Assembly: GCF_007018905.1 (NCBI RefSeq) | Contig: NZ_CP041402.1 | Span: 62,001 to 126,000, forward strand | Direction of reading: 5' to 3' | DNA: 64,000 nucleotides | DNA from: Tardiphaga sp. vice304 | GTDB taxonomy: Bacteria > Pseudomonadota > Alphaproteobacteria > Rhizobiales > Xanthobacteraceae | Shown: positions 1 to 9,077 of the stretch, one piece after another | Position numbering within the stretch: the stretch's first letter is position 1 | Layout of the letters: the number at the start of each line of letters is the position of its first letter | Notes under the pieces: generated by a model | Databases searched by the model: none | Told to the model about the DNA's origin: nothing | The model's input: only the letters and a program-made list of their open reading frames with translations | Program-made: the position numbers and the translations under genes

Positions 1-2
1 GA

Positions 3-122
3 CACAAATCCGGCGTGGCGATGCGATTTCCGCGGATCAGCCGGCTGCGCTGGGACAAACCGCCCGCCGAAGCCGACCGGCTGGAAACGCTGGAGCGGAT
101 GCTGAAGGCGGAGCCGGCGTGA
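3..122 (+). CDS. ATP-dependent DNA ligase, C-terminal end (partial)
   Basis: The open frame entering from the left edge encodes a 39-residue tail with the pattern HKSGVAMRFPR followed by RWDKPPAEADRLETL and ends at TGA 120-122. This is how the OB-fold end of bacterial ATP-dependent DNA ligases of the LigB/LigC or cisplatin-response type finishes: a conserved G-(I/V)-A-x-R-F-P-R strand, then DKP-x-EAD. The catalytic adenylation domain lies outside the window, so substrate and subgroup cannot be stated. The 84 bp after it hold no gene. Confidence 0.7.
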   Translation, partial: HKSGVAMRFPRISRLRWDKPPAEADRLETLERMLKAEPA

Positions 123-206
123 TGTACGAAGTGCCTGACCCGCATACTGGTTTCCCATCGCGCCTGAACGGCCTATGATCGACACGCGATTTACGCCCAG
201 GAGACG

Positions 207-515
207 ATGATGCAGAACGATGTCCGGGACGACCCGGTGCGCCAGCAGGACGGCCTGTCGCGCTTTCTCGGCGGTTCGCCGCTGGCGGTGCTGGGTCGGC
301 TCGTGCTGCTGTCGATCCTGGTCGGCATCGTGCTGGCGGCGATCGGCTTCGATCCCTGGAACATCGTCACCAGCATCCGCCGCCTGTTCCAGTGGGTCTA
401 TGACCTCGGCTTCGATGCCATCAACGGACTGTGGCGTTACTTCCTGCTCGGCGCCGTCATCGTGGTGCCGATCTGGCTGATCTCGCGGATGTTCAGCGCG
501 CCGCGCGGCCGCTAG
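207..515 (+). CDS. Small inner-membrane protein, DUF6460 family
   Basis: A 102-residue protein with a short charged N-terminus, then FLGGSPLAV followed by two hydrophobic segments (near residues 27-47 and 78-96) and an amphipathic stretch RRLFQWVYDLGFDAI between them. This FLGGSP...LYDLGFDA...LLGAVIVVPIWLI layout is typical of DUF6460 proteins of Hyphomicrobiales. The function is unknown. The start is chosen at the first of two adjacent ATG codons because a GGAG box lies just upstream. The gene ends 9 bp before the MATE transporter gene, so the two are probably cotranscribed. Confidence 0.75.
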   Translation: MMQNDVRDDPVRQQDGLSRFLGGSPLAVLGRLVLLSILVGIVLAAIGFDPWNIVTSIRRLFQWVYDLGFDAINGLWRYFLLGAVIVVPIWLISRMFSAPRGR

Positions 516-524
516 ACTCCCGGA

Positions 525-1838
525 ATGTCTGCCGTACTTCGCGTCACCCACGCGCGCGTCTTCGCCATCGCCGGGCCGGCCATGCTGGCCAATCTCACCA
601 CGCCGCTGCTCGGCATCGTCGCCACCGCCGCGATCGGCCGGCTTGGCGATCCGCATCTGCTCGGCGGCGTGGCTTTGGCCTCGGTGGCGTTCGACTGCAT
701 CTTCTGGCTTTTCGGCTTTCTGCGGATGGCGACGGTGTCGTTCACCGCGCAGGCGCTCGGCGCAGGCGACCGCCTCGAGTTACGCGCCATCCTGCTCCGC
801 GCGCTGATGCTCGGCGCGTTGATCGGCCTGACGCTGATCGCGCTGCGCACGCCGCTGGCGGCGGCGGTGTTCGGCATCATGAGCGGCTCTGACGCGGTGA
901 CGTCCGCGGCGCGCGACTATTTCTTCATCCGGCTGTGGTCGGCGCCGCTCATGCTCGGCAATTACGTCATCCTCGGCTGGCTGGTCGGCCAGGCCCGCAC
1001 CGGCATCGCGCTGGCGCTGCAGGTCGGCATCAACCTGATCAACATGGCGCTGACGGCGTTTCTCGTGCTGTCCGCCGGCTTCGGCGTCAAGGGCGCCGCG
1101 CTGGCGACGGTGACCGCGGAAGGCCTCGGCTTCATCGGCGGAATGATCGCGATATCCGTGCTGTTGTCGGGCAACTTCAGCGTACCCAGCCACATCCTTT
1201 TCGATCGCGAACGCCTGCTGCGGATGTTCGCCGTCAACCGCGACATCATGATCCGCACCGCCGCGCTGATCGCCGCCTTCCTGTTCTTCACCGCGCAGGG
1301 CGCCCGCGCCGGCGACCTGACGCTGGCGGCCAACGCCGTGCTCAACAACTTTCTGATGATCGGCTCGTTCTTTCTCGACGGGCTGGCGAATGCCGCCGAG
1401 CAGCTCTGCGGCCAGAGCTTTGGCGCCCGCAACCGCGCCGAATTCAACCGCGCCGTGAAACTGGTGCTGGGCTGGAGCACGGCGTTCGGCGTCGCGGTGA
1501 CGCTGCTGTTCATGGTCGCCGGCGACACGCTGATCGACCTCATCACCACCAGCCCGGAAGTGCGGCTCGCGGCCCGCGAATTCATGTGGCTGGCGGCGCT
1601 GGCGCCGGCGTGCGGCGTGCTGGCCTATGTCTATGACGGCATCTATATCGGCGCGTCCTGGGCGCGCGACATGCGCAATCTGATGCTGGTGGCGCTGGCG
1701 ACCTACTTTGCCTCGTTCTATATGCTGACGCCGTTCGGCAATGCCGGGCTGTGGAGCGCGTTCCTGATCTTCCTGCTCGCGCGCGGCGTATTGCAGGCGG
1801 TTCGCTATACGGCGCTGATAGGCAAATCGTTTCCGTAA
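525..1838 (+). CDS. MATE family multidrug efflux transporter
   Basis: A 437-residue polytopic membrane protein with the two-lobe MATE architecture. The N-lobe opens with FAIAGPAMLANLTTPLLGI and contains LGDPHLLGGVALASVAFD. The second lobe repeats the pattern from about residue 235 (NRDIMIRTAALIAAFLFF). About 12 hydrophobic segments are visible. The family exports cationic drugs or metabolites using a Na+ or H+ gradient, and the sequence resembles the DinF subgroup. The substrate cannot be read from sequence. The start ATG follows the DUF6460 stop by 9 bp. A REP-like palindrome follows the stop codon. Confidence 0.9.
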   Translation: MSAVLRVTHARVFAIAGPAMLANLTTPLLGIVATAAIGRLGDPHLLGGVALASVAFDCIFWLFGFLRMATVSFTAQALGAGDRLELRAILLRALMLGALIGLTLIALRTPLAAAVFGIMSGSDAVTSAARDYFFIRLWSAPLMLGNYVILGWLVGQARTGIALALQVGINLINMALTAFLVLSAGFGVKGAALATVTAEGLGFIGGMIAISVLLSGNFSVPSHILFDRERLLRMFAVNRDIMIRTAALIAAFLFFTAQGARAGDLTLAANAVLNNFLMIGSFFLDGLANAAEQLCGQSFGARNRAEFNRAVKLVLGWSTAFGVAVTLLFMVAGDTLIDLITTSPEVRLAAREFMWLAALAPACGVLAYVYDGIYIGASWARDMRNLMLVALATYFASFYMLTPFGNAGLWSAFLIFLLARGVLQAVRYTALIGKSFP

Positions 1839-1842
1839 GGCT

Positions 1843-1935
1843 CGTCATTGCGAGGAGCGAAGCGACGCGGCAATCCAGAGCCACGAACTCTGCAAGAACT
1901 GGATTGCTTCGTCGCAAGGGCTCCTCGCAATGACG
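1843..1935. repeat. Intergenic palindromic element, family A (copy 1)
   Basis: Outer arms CGTCATTGCGAGGAGC and its exact complement at the other end enclose a second inverted pair (GCAATCCAG / CTGGATTGC). A full second copy lies at 56684-56774 and a half copy at 32779-32815. It lies between the convergent MATE and pyrD genes, where the RNA hairpin could end transcription from both sides. This repeat type is dispersed in Bradyrhizobium-like genomes. Confidence 0.85.
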
Positions 1936-1936
1936 G

Positions 1937-3031
1937 CTACACCGGCCAGTCTTCCGCGGTGATCGTTGCCGCATCGGCGCCGACGATTTCCGACAATGAA
2001 TCGCGGCCGGTGCGCAGCAGGATCGAGACCAGATCGGCCTTGATCCGCTCGACCAGGCCGAGGCCCTTGTAGACCAGCGACGTATAAAGCTGGATCAGGC
2101 TGGCGCCGGCGCGGATCTTGGTCAGCGCGGCGCCGCCGGAATCGATGCCGCCGCAGCCGATCAGCGGGAACGCGCCTTCGACCCGGACGAAGGTCTCCGC
2201 CACCATCCGCGTCGACAGCCGGAACAGCGGCCGGCCGGACAGGCCGCCCTGCTCATGCACCTTGGCCTGATCGCGCAAGGTCGGAAAGCGCGCCAGCGTG
2301 GTGTTGGCGACGATCATGCCATCGACGCCGCGCGAGCGCGCAATGTGCACGGCGTCGTCGAGATCGGTGAGGCTGAGGTCGGGCGCGATCTTCAGCAGCA
2401 CCGGCGAATCGCCGGCGTTCTGCCGGACGCGCTCGCGGGCGTCGATCACCCGCGCCAGGAGATCGTCGAGCGCGGCGGCCTGCTGCAGGTTGCGCAGTCC
2501 CGGCGTATTCGGCGACGATACGTTGACGGTAAAGTAGCTCGCCACCGGCGCGAAGGTTTCGATCAGCCGGACATAGTCCTCGGTGCGATCGGCGGAATCC
2601 TTGTTGGCCCCGACATTGACGCCGACGATGCCGCCGCGCTGGGCGCGCGCCGCCAGCCGGCGCAGCACGGCATCGGCGCCGTCATTGTTGAAACCGAGCC
2701 GGTTGATGATCGCCTCGTCTCGCTCCAGTCGGATGATGCGCGGCCGGGCGTTGCCGGCCTGCGGCTTGGGCGTCACGGTGCCGACTTCGGTAAAGCCGAA
2801 GCCGAGCCGCAGCAGCGCATCCGAGACCTCGGCATTCTTGTCGAAGCCGGCGGCCATGCCGATCGGATTGGGAAAGTTCAACCCGAAGGCGCGCACCGCG
2901 AGTTTCGGATCGTCGGCTTGCGGCTTTCCCGGCGGCAGCATCTTCAGGCCGCGGATCGCCAGGCTGTGTGCATCCTCGGCATCGAGCCAGCGCAGCATCG
3001 GAAGCGAAATGGCATCAAAGGCACGAATCAC
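1937..3031 (-). CDS. pyrD: Dihydroorotate dehydrogenase (quinone), class 2
   Basis: The 364-residue protein oxidises dihydroorotate to orotate with FMN and passes electrons to ubiquinone at the inner membrane, the fourth step of pyrimidine synthesis. The N-terminal amphipathic extension (residues 1-40) marks the membrane-bound class 2. Visible motifs are GMAAGFDKNAE, the FMN-site GFGFTEVGTVTP, and NVSSPNTPGLR carrying the serine base typical of class 2. The C-terminal phosphate site is GCGGI. Translation begins at a GTG that overlaps the stop of the upstream DUF952 gene by four bases (GTGA at 3028-3031), so the two are translationally coupled. Confidence 0.95.
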   Translation of the reverse strand: MIRAFDAISLPMLRWLDAEDAHSLAIRGLKMLPPGKPQADDPKLAVRAFGLNFPNPIGMAAGFDKNAEVSDALLRLGFGFTEVGTVTPKPQAGNARPRIIRLERDEAIINRLGFNNDGADAVLRRLAARAQRGGIVGVNVGANKDSADRTEDYVRLIETFAPVASYFTVNVSSPNTPGLRNLQQAAALDDLLARVIDARERVRQNAGDSPVLLKIAPDLSLTDLDDAVHIARSRGVDGMIVANTTLARFPTLRDQAKVHEQGGLSGRPLFRLSTRMVAETFVRVEGAFPLIGCGGIDSGGAALTKIRAGASLIQLYTSLVYKGLGLVERIKADLVSILLRTGRDSLSEIVGADAATITAEDWPV

Positions 3032-3372
3032 AGGGGCAGCTCCGGAAGGTCATGGCCGCCATCGGGACGCAACCGCAGTTCCGTCACGGCGGTTACGGCG
3101 CCCATGTCGAGTTCGCCATAGAGGTGTGGAAACAGGGCGCCATCGCGCGACGGCTCCCAGCGCAGGGCATCGCCGAGCCGATCGCCGTCGATCGCGATCA
3201 GCAACAGCCCGCTCTGGCGGGCGTAGTGCTTCTGCAACGTGCCGGCGAGTTGTTCGGCGCTGGAGAAATGGATGAAGCCGTCGCGCGCGTCATCGGCGCT
3301 GCCGCGGTACGAGCCCTGCCGCTCGGCCTCGCGCCATGGCGAGGCGGGACAGATTTTATAGATGGGACGCAC
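3028..3372 (-). CDS. DUF952 domain protein
   Basis: A 114-residue soluble protein with the DUF952 signature: IYKICPASPWREAE at the start, then DGFIHFSSAEQL, and a late FPHLYGELDMGAV. The fold is related to ADP-ribosyl-cyclase or mono-ADP-ribosyltransferase-like proteins in fold surveys, but no reaction has been established. A GTG start at 3372 is chosen because family members start just before (R)PIYK; the frame is open further upstream, but that part looks like low-quality arginine-rich sequence. It is the first gene of a two-gene unit with pyrD. Confidence 0.75.
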   Translation of the reverse strand: MRPIYKICPASPWREAERQGSYRGSADDARDGFIHFSSAEQLAGTLQKHYARQSGLLLIAIDGDRLGDALRWEPSRDGALFPHLYGELDMGAVTAVTELRLRPDGGHDLPELPL

Positions 3373-3517
3373 CGCCTGGACTTTCTGCTGTTGTCGACGG
3401 CGCCGCGCATCCGCCAGCTTGGCCGTCTGCGGCTGACCGTATCGACCGCCCCCCCGCACTTCAAGGCCGCTCGGATTTTCAAGAATCCTATTGCGAAATT
3501 CACGTCCTTCGGGCAAT

Positions 3518-3530
3518 AATTCCTAGAATT
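3518..3530. promoter_or_regulatory. Candidate operator upstream of S24 repressor
   Basis: A perfect AATTC-CTA-GAATT palindrome lies in an AT-rich patch about 80 bp before the start of the S24-family repressor and about 145 bp before DUF952, between divergent genes. Autoregulation is the usual arrangement for this repressor family, so this is a reasonable operator candidate. The assignment is inference. Confidence 0.35.
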
Positions 3531-3608
3531 CGCCTTATTTATCGCCCGGCCGCTCCGCCACGAGGCTCGCCAAGGGGCCATCGAGCGTTTCACCGAGGGA
3601 CCAACGCC

Positions 3609-4238
3609 ATGCTTTCACATGCCCAGATCTGGGGTGCCCTGGACAAGCTTGCCGAACGCAACGGCATGTCGGCCTCCGGCCTGGCTAAGAAGGCCGGGCT
3701 CGACTCCACCACCTTCAACAAGTCCAAGCGCATTACCAATGACGGCCGCCAGCGCTGGCCCTCGACCGAATCGGTGTCGAAGGCGCTGGCGGCGACCAAT
3801 GTCACCATCGACCGTTTCGTGGCGCTGATCGAGGGCACCAGCCGCACCACGCAATCGGTGCCGCTGCTCGGCTTCGCGCAGGCCGGGCGCGGCGGCTATT
3901 TCGACGATGCCGGCTTTCCGGTCGGCAGCAGCGGCTGGGAAGAGATCGGCCTGCCCTCGGTCAATGACGAGCACGCTTACGCGCTGAAGATTTCCGGCGA
4001 TTCGATGAAGCCCGCCTATCGCGACGGCGACACCATCGTGGTTTCGCCCGGCGCCCAGATCCGCAAGGGCGACCGCGTCGTGGTCCGCACCAAAGACGGC
4101 GAGGTGATGGTCAAGGAGTTGAAGCGCCGCACCGCCAAGCTGCTGGAGCTGCAATCGCTGAACCCCAATCACGTCGATCGCAACTTTGCAGCGGGCGACA
4201 TCGAGTGGATCGCCCGGATCGTATGGGCGAGCCAGTAA
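3609..4238 (+). CDS. XRE-type HTH / S24 (LexA-like) self-cleaving transcriptional repressor
   Basis: A 209-residue protein with an N-terminal helix-turn-helix (residues 5-75, GMSASGLAKKAGLDSTTFNK) followed by an S24 peptidase domain. The self-cleavage site looks like Ala92-Gly93 (QAGRGG). The serine nucleophile is Ser132 in KISGDSMKP and the lysine base is Lys169 in MVKELKR, so the autoproteolysis apparatus is complete. The family is cleaved with RecA help after DNA damage and resembles phage repressors. No phage genes are nearby, so this seems to be a domesticated chromosomal regulator. The ATG at 3609 has a GAGGGA box 9 bp upstream; the longer frame upstream is not used. Confidence 0.9.
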   Translation: MLSHAQIWGALDKLAERNGMSASGLAKKAGLDSTTFNKSKRITNDGRQRWPSTESVSKALAATNVTIDRFVALIEGTSRTTQSVPLLGFAQAGRGGYFDDAGFPVGSSGWEEIGLPSVNDEHAYALKISGDSMKPAYRDGDTIVVSPGAQIRKGDRVVVRTKDGEVMVKELKRRTAKLLELQSLNPNHVDRNFAAGDIEWIARIVWASQ

Positions 4239-4244
4239 CTCTTT

Positions 4245-4389
4245 CTTCCTTCTCCCCTTGTGGGAGAAGGTGTCGCGGCCGAAGGCCGTGACGGATGGGG
4301 GGGGCTGGGCTCGGAGCTTTTGGCACCCCCTCACCCGTCTCGAACGCTTCGCGTTCGATCCACCCTCTCCCACAAGGGGAGAGGGAAGG
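4245..4389. repeat. Intergenic palindromic element, family B
   Basis: Arms CTTCTCCCCTTGTGGGAG and the near-complementary CTCCCACAAGGGGAGAG flank an inner part with two further hairpins (GCGGCCGAAGGCCGT; CGAACGCTTCGCGTTCG). It fills the gap between the convergent S24 repressor and lysK genes. A related but different element lies between hslO and argF (57866-58056). Confidence 0.8.
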
Positions 4390-4403
4390 AAGAGAGCGCA
4401 GCG

Positions 4404-6047
4404 CTATGAAGCGCTTCTCGCCAATGCCCCGTCGATCATCGCGATCGCATTGCTGACGCCGTAGACCGCGACGAACGAGCCGAAGCGCGGGCCCTTTTCC
4501 TGGCCGAGCAGCACCTGGTACAGCATGTTGAACCAGTCGAGCGACACGCCGGGGCGGCCGTCCTTCGCCAGTTTCTTGTGATCGAGGAACGGCTCGCGGC
4601 GGCCGATTTCGTAGACCGCGTTCTGGATATCTTCCGGCGTCGCCTCTGCCGGCAGTTGCGACAGCGCGTCGCGCAGATCCTGCAACGCCACGCGCTCGAC
4701 CTCGCTCGGCTGGCGGAACGTCTTGGTCGGCGCCACAAAATCCCGATAGTAGTTGATGGCGTAGCCGACCATCGCGTCCAGTCGGGGATGGGTCTGCGCG
4801 GTCACGCCCGGCCGGTAGCGGCGAATGAAGCCCCACAACGTCTCGGCATTCTCGGCGTTCGACGACGACACCAGCGTCAGCAGAAGCTGGAAAGTCACCG
4901 GCATCTCGGCCACCGGCGGATCACCGGCATGGATGTGCCAGGCCGGATTGGTCAGCCGCTGCTTGCCATCCTGCTTCGCATAGCCTTCGACGAATTGCTG
5001 GTACTCGTCGACATTGCGCGGAATGACGTCGAAGAACAATCGCTTCGCCGCCTTCGGCTCGCGGTACATGAAGAGCGACAGCGATTCCGGCGAGGCGTAG
5101 CGCAGCCATTCGTCGATCGTCAGGCCGTTGCCCTTCGACTTCGAAATCTTGCCGCCCTTGTCGTCGAGGAACAGCTCGTAGATGAAGCTCTCCGGCGGCG
5201 TGCCACCCAGCGCCGAACAGATCTTGCTCGACAGCTTGACGGAATCGATCAGGTCCTTGCCGGCCATTTCATAGTCGATACCGAGCGCGGCCCAGCGCAT
5301 CGCCCAGTCGGCCTTCCACTGGCACTTGACGGCGCCGCCGGTCACCGGCGTCTCGACTTCCTCATGCGTGTCGGGATCGACATAGGTGATGGTGCCAGCA
5401 TCAATGTCGCGGCGGATCATCGGCACCTGCAGCACCACGCCCGTGGTCTTGCTGATCGGCAGGAACGGTGAATAGGTCGCGCGGCGGTCCGGGCCGAGCG
5501 TCGGCAGGATGACGTCCATGACCTTGTCGTAGACAGCCAGCATCTTCAGCAGCGTCGCGTCGAACCGGCCGGACGTGTAGTAGTCGGTCGACGAGGCGAA
5601 TTCGTAGTCGAAGCCGAAATGATCGAGGAAGGCGCGCAGCCGTGCATTGTTGGCGGCGCCGAACGACGGATATTCGTTGGAGAACGGATCCGGGATTCGC
5701 GACAGCGGCTTGCCCAGATGCGCGGTCAGCATCTCCTTGTTCGGCACGTTGTCCGGCACCTTTCGCAGGCCGTCCATGTCGTCGGAAAATGCGATCAGCC
5801 GGGTCTTGATCTTGTCGTCGGTGAGCACGCGGAAGGCGTGGCGCACCATGGTGGTGCGCGCCACTTCTCCGAAGGTGCCGATATGCGGCAGGCCGCTTGG
5901 ACCGTAACCGGTCTCGAACAGCACTTCCTCTTTCGGCTTCTTCTTCAGCCGCGCCACCAGCGCCTTGGCCTGCTCGAACGGCCAGGCGTTGGAATTTTCG
6001 GCAAGCGAACGCAGGTCGCTTTGGCTGGGTAAATCTATCGTGGACAT
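4404..6047 (-). CDS. lysK: Class I lysyl-tRNA synthetase
   Basis: A 547-residue enzyme that charges tRNA-Lys with lysine. It is the class I (Rossmann-fold) type found in archaea and alphaproteobacteria, unrelated to the usual bacterial class II enzyme. The HIGH-box equivalent is [10 protein letters not shown] near residue 50 and the KMSKS loop is KISKSKGN near residue 290; both are intact. The ATG at 6047 is preceded by GGAGG and matches the usual N-terminus. The frame extends a further 83 codons upstream, but that part is arginine-rich non-homologous sequence, so it is excluded. Confidence 0.95.
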   Translation of the reverse strand: MSTIDLPSQSDLRSLAENSNAWPFEQAKALVARLKKKPKEEVLFETGYGPSGLPHIGTFGEVARTTMVRHAFRVLTDDKIKTRLIAFSDDMDGLRKVPDNVPNKEMLTAHLGKPLSRIPDPFSNEYPSFGAANNARLRAFLDHFGFDYEFASSTDYYTSGRFDATLLKMLAVYDKVMDVILPTLGPDRRATYSPFLPISKTTGVVLQVPMIRRDIDAGTITYVDPDTHEEVETPVTGGAVKCQWKADWAMRWAALGIDYEMAGKDLIDSVKLSSKICSALGGTPPESFIYELFLDDKGGKISKSKGNGLTIDEWLRYASPESLSLFMYREPKAAKRLFFDVIPRNVDEYQQFVEGYAKQDGKQRLTNPAWHIHAGDPPVAEMPVTFQLLLTLVSSSNAENAETLWGFIRRYRPGVTAQTHPRLDAMVGYAINYYRDFVAPTKTFRQPSEVERVALQDLRDALSQLPAEATPEDIQNAVYEIGRREPFLDHKKLAKDGRPGVSLDWFNMLYQVLLGQEKGPRFGSFVAVYGVSNAIAMIDGALARSAS

Positions 6048-6112
6048 GTGGGCCTCCGGGCCGCGGAACCTAGCGGCTCCGCATCCAAATGCCAAACCGC
6101 AGGTCGATGATT

Positions 6113-7018
6113 TCAGAACGGGTTGACGGAAAAATACCGCAGCCACAAGTCGGTGTATTTGCCTTTTTCCCAGACCCGGAACAGCGCCCAGTTCAGCGCC
6201 TGGCGCAGCGTGTCGTTGCCTTTGCGGACCGCGATTCCGATGCCCTCGCCGAAATAGCGACTTTCCACGAAGGGGCCGCCGCTGAAGGCGCAGCAATCGG
6301 CGGAGTCGGTGCCATTGATCCAGAACGCCAGCGAGATCGCGTCGCCGAAGATGTAATCCACCTCGCTCTTGCGCAGCGCCTGGCGCAACGCCTCGTCGTT
6401 CGGGTACGGCAGCAGCACGGCGTCGGTGAACATTGCCTTGAGATACGCCTCGTGCGACGAGCCCGCGATGGCACCGACCTTCTTGCCTTCGAGATATTCC
6501 GGCCGGATCTCCGCCAGCCCCACGTTCTTGCGCGACACGAAGCGCGCCGGCGCGCGGTAATACGGATCGGTGAAATCGACCCGGGTTCGGATCTGCGGCG
6601 TGACCGCGATCGAGGCGATGATGGCGTCGCCGCGGTTACTGGAAATCGCATCGAGCAGCGTCTCGAAACGGCGCATCTGCACCGTGCAGGTGACCTTGAT
6701 CTCCTCGCACAGGAGTCTCGCCAGATCGACATTGAAGCCGGCGGGATTGCCGTCCGGCCCGGTGAAGTTGAACGGAGGATAATCGGTCTCGGTCAGGAAG
6801 CGGATTACGGTAAGGCGCGTCAGGTCCGGCCGGTCGGGCCGGCGCCGCGGATCCCAGAACCCCGGCACCGCCTGCGGCCCGGGCTGAACCACGGGGGCGG
6901 CGGTCTGGGCATGGGCTGACCGCGCCGGGACGAGGCACACCAAACCCAGCACGCATACGGCGACACCGAGCCATGCCGGCAATCTTCGGTTGATGGTCAA
7001 TTTGTTTTGTGGTTGCAT
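6113..7018 (-). CDS. Periplasmic amino-acid-type solute-binding protein (ABC transporter, family 3)
   Basis: A 301-residue protein with a signal peptide ([20 protein letters not shown], cleavage near SAHA-Q) and one SBP_bac_3 domain. Motifs are [11 protein letters not shown] near the start of the domain, [14 protein letters not shown], the arginine segment [11 protein letters not shown] and the hinge [12 protein letters not shown]. Members bind polar amino acids or similar small acids for an ABC importer, but no permease or ATPase gene is adjacent, so it may be an orphan receptor. The start at 7018 places the signal peptide at the N-terminus; the open frame further upstream is not plausible protein. 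Confidence 0.85.
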   Translation of the reverse strand: MQPQNKLTINRRLPAWLGVAVCVLGLVCLVPARSAHAQTAAPVVQPGPQAVPGFWDPRRRPDRPDLTRLTVIRFLTETDYPPFNFTGPDGNPAGFNVDLARLLCEEIKVTCTVQMRRFETLLDAISSNRGDAIIASIAVTPQIRTRVDFTDPYYRAPARFVSRKNVGLAEIRPEYLEGKKVGAIAGSSHEAYLKAMFTDAVLLPYPNDEALRQALRKSEVDYIFGDAISLAFWINGTDSADCCAFSGGPFVESRYFGEGIGIAVRKGNDTLRQALNWALFRVWEKGKYTDLWLRYFSVNPF

Positions 7019-7178
7019 GGGCCAGCGGTTCCGACTGGCCGGACTTATAGACGATCCGGCACGGGAGGCGAGCGGCGTTTGTGGCGTGGGGCGTTGCATA
7101 GATCCGGGGGACCATGTTGAAAGCAGGCCGGCACAGATTTCGCAGCGCCCGCGCGGCGAAAGACCTCTGCCCAGTTCA

Positions 7179-9077
7179 ATGGCTGCGGCACCCCGCGCTC
7201 CAGACAACGACAATTGTCATCACGGGTTCGACGAGGGCGCGGCGGACGAGCTGGATTGCCTTCGCGGCGTGCTTGCGCCGAGGCTGCTGCAACAGGCCGA
7301 GATCCGGGCACGGGAGCTCGGCATCGGCGCCGATCAGGTCCTGATCCGGCTGGGCATGATCGACGAGGCCGCCTATCTGCGGCTGCTTTCGCGCCACACC
7401 GGCATGGCCATCGATGACCTCTCGGAGTGCGACCGCAGCGACGTAATGTTACGCGACGACCAGATCACCTACGCCGCGGCGTCCGGCCTGGTGCCGCTCC
7501 ACAGGGACGGCGAACGCATTATGGTGATTGCGCCGCGCAACTACAGCGCCCGTGCCATCTGCCGGGCGAAGCGCAGCATCAATATCGACTTCCGCCTGAC
7601 CTCCGACTACGCGCTGCGGCGGTTTCTGCTGCAGGAAGCGGCCGCACCGTTGATCGAGGAGTCCACGCGCGGGCTCGGCCTCCACGATCCCGCGATGTCG
7701 GCCGCGCCTGCTTTTGCTGCCGCGCGCCCGTGGCGCGGACGGTTCAAGCGAGGCGCCGCGGTCTTCGCGATAGCAACGCTGCCGCCATTTCTATTCCCTG
7801 CAATATGGGGCGCGATGCTGGCCGTCTGGTTCCTGGCTTTTACCGCGCTGAGGCTGGCGACCTGCGCCTTTCTGCGGCAACGTCACGCCGCCGCACCAGT
7901 GCTGGATGATCAGTTGCCGAACTACAGCGTCATCGTGGCGCTATACCGCGAAGCGAGTTCGGTTGCGCCGCTCGTTCTGGCGCTGGAAGCCCTCGACTAT
8001 CCCCGCGAAAAGCTCGACATCATTCTAGTGGTTGAGCCGGACGATCTGCAGACCCGCGCCGCGATCGCCCGGCTCGGCACGAAACCGCATCTGAGGATGC
8101 TGGTCGCGCCTGCCGTGGCGCCGCAGACCAAGCCGAAAGCGCTGAACTGGGCGCTACCCTTCGCGCGCGGCAGCTTCACCGCGGTCTATGACGCGGAGGA
8201 CCGCCCCGAACCGGGCCAGCTTCGTGCCGCGCTGAAAGCGTTTCGCGCGCATGGCCGCGAGGTCGCCTGCGCCCAGGCCAGCCTGTGCATCGACAACGAA
8301 ACGCACAGCCTGCTGTCGCGCATGTTTACCGTCGAATATGCCGGGCATTTCGACGTCATGTTACCCGGCATGACGGCGATGGGTCTGCCGCTGCCGCTCG
8401 GCGGCTCGTCGAACCATTTTCGAACGGCGATGCTGCGCACGGTTGGGGCCTGGGATGCCTACAACGTGACGGAAGACGCCGACCTCGGGTTTCGCCTCGC
8501 CCGCTTCGGCTATCGCTCGGTTGCGTTCCCGTCGACGACCTTCGAGGAAGCGCCGCTCCATCTCGACGCCTGGCTGCGGCAGCGCTCGCGCTGGATGAAG
8601 GGCTGGCTGCAAACCTGGTGCGTCCATATGTGCCACCCCGTGCGGCTATGGCGCGAGGCCGGCGGTCGCGCTTTCTTCACGCTGAACATCGTCGCCGGGG
8701 GCAATGTGGTCACTGCGCTGGCCTACCCGATCATGCTGTATGCGGTAATCGATCACATGGTGTTCAGCCGGTCGGAGCGGTCGATCGACTGGGCAACCGC
8801 ATTACATGTCGCGGCCTTCGCCGCCGGATGTATCTCGACCGTCGCGCTGGGCGGGCTCGGCATGATGCGAAGGCGAAGGCTGCGGGACGGATGGATCCTG
8901 GGGCTGACACCGCTGTACTGGATTTGCCTGTCCACCGCCGCGTGGCGTGCGGTGTGGCAGTTTATCTGGAAGCCGTATCACTGGGAAAAGACCGAACACG
9001 GTCTCGCAACGCGACGCACAACCGACCCGGCGCCGCGCCTGTCCGCTCGGCGATCGCAGCGCCAGCCTCACAGATAG
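7179..9077 (+). CDS. Membrane glycosyltransferase family 2 with N-terminal type-II-secretion-E-like domain
   Basis: About 632 residues. Residues 25-160 resemble the N-terminal domain of GspE/PilB ATPases (VLIRLGMIDEAAYLRLLSRHTG), followed by a hydrophobic hairpin and a cellulose-synthase-like GT2 domain. Catalytic motifs are the DAED nucleotide-binding aspartates, TEDADLG (the general base region) and QRSRWMKGW (the QxxRW acceptor motif). Three or four membrane segments follow. Such enzymes build or export a polysaccharide across the inner membrane; the sugar cannot be read from sequence. The ATG at 7179 is chosen over an upstream in-frame codon that would add junk residues. The 3' end overlaps the convergent SCO gene by 10 bp. 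Confidence 0.85.
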   Translation: MAAAPRAPDNDNCHHGFDEGAADELDCLRGVLAPRLLQQAEIRARELGIGADQVLIRLGMIDEAAYLRLLSRHTGMAIDDLSECDRSDVMLRDDQITYAAASGLVPLHRDGERIMVIAPRNYSARAICRAKRSINIDFRLTSDYALRRFLLQEAAAPLIEESTRGLGLHDPAMSAAPAFAAARPWRGRFKRGAAVFAIATLPPFLFPAIWGAMLAVWFLAFTALRLATCAFLRQRHAAAPVLDDQLPNYSVIVALYREASSVAPLVLALEALDYPREKLDIILVVEPDDLQTRAAIARLGTKPHLRMLVAPAVAPQTKPKALNWALPFARGSFTAVYDAEDRPEPGQLRAALKAFRAHGREVACAQASLCIDNETHSLLSRMFTVEYAGHFDVMLPGMTAMGLPLPLGGSSNHFRTAMLRTVGAWDAYNVTEDADLGFRLARFGYRSVAFPSTTFEEAPLHLDAWLRQRSRWMKGWLQTWCVHMCHPVRLWREAGGRAFFTLNIVAGGNVVTALAYPIMLYAVIDHMVFSRSERSIDWATALHVAAFAAGCISTVALGGLGMMRRRRLRDGWILGLTPLYWICLSTAAWRAVWQFIWKPYHWEKTEHGLATRRTTDPAPRLSARRSQRQPHR

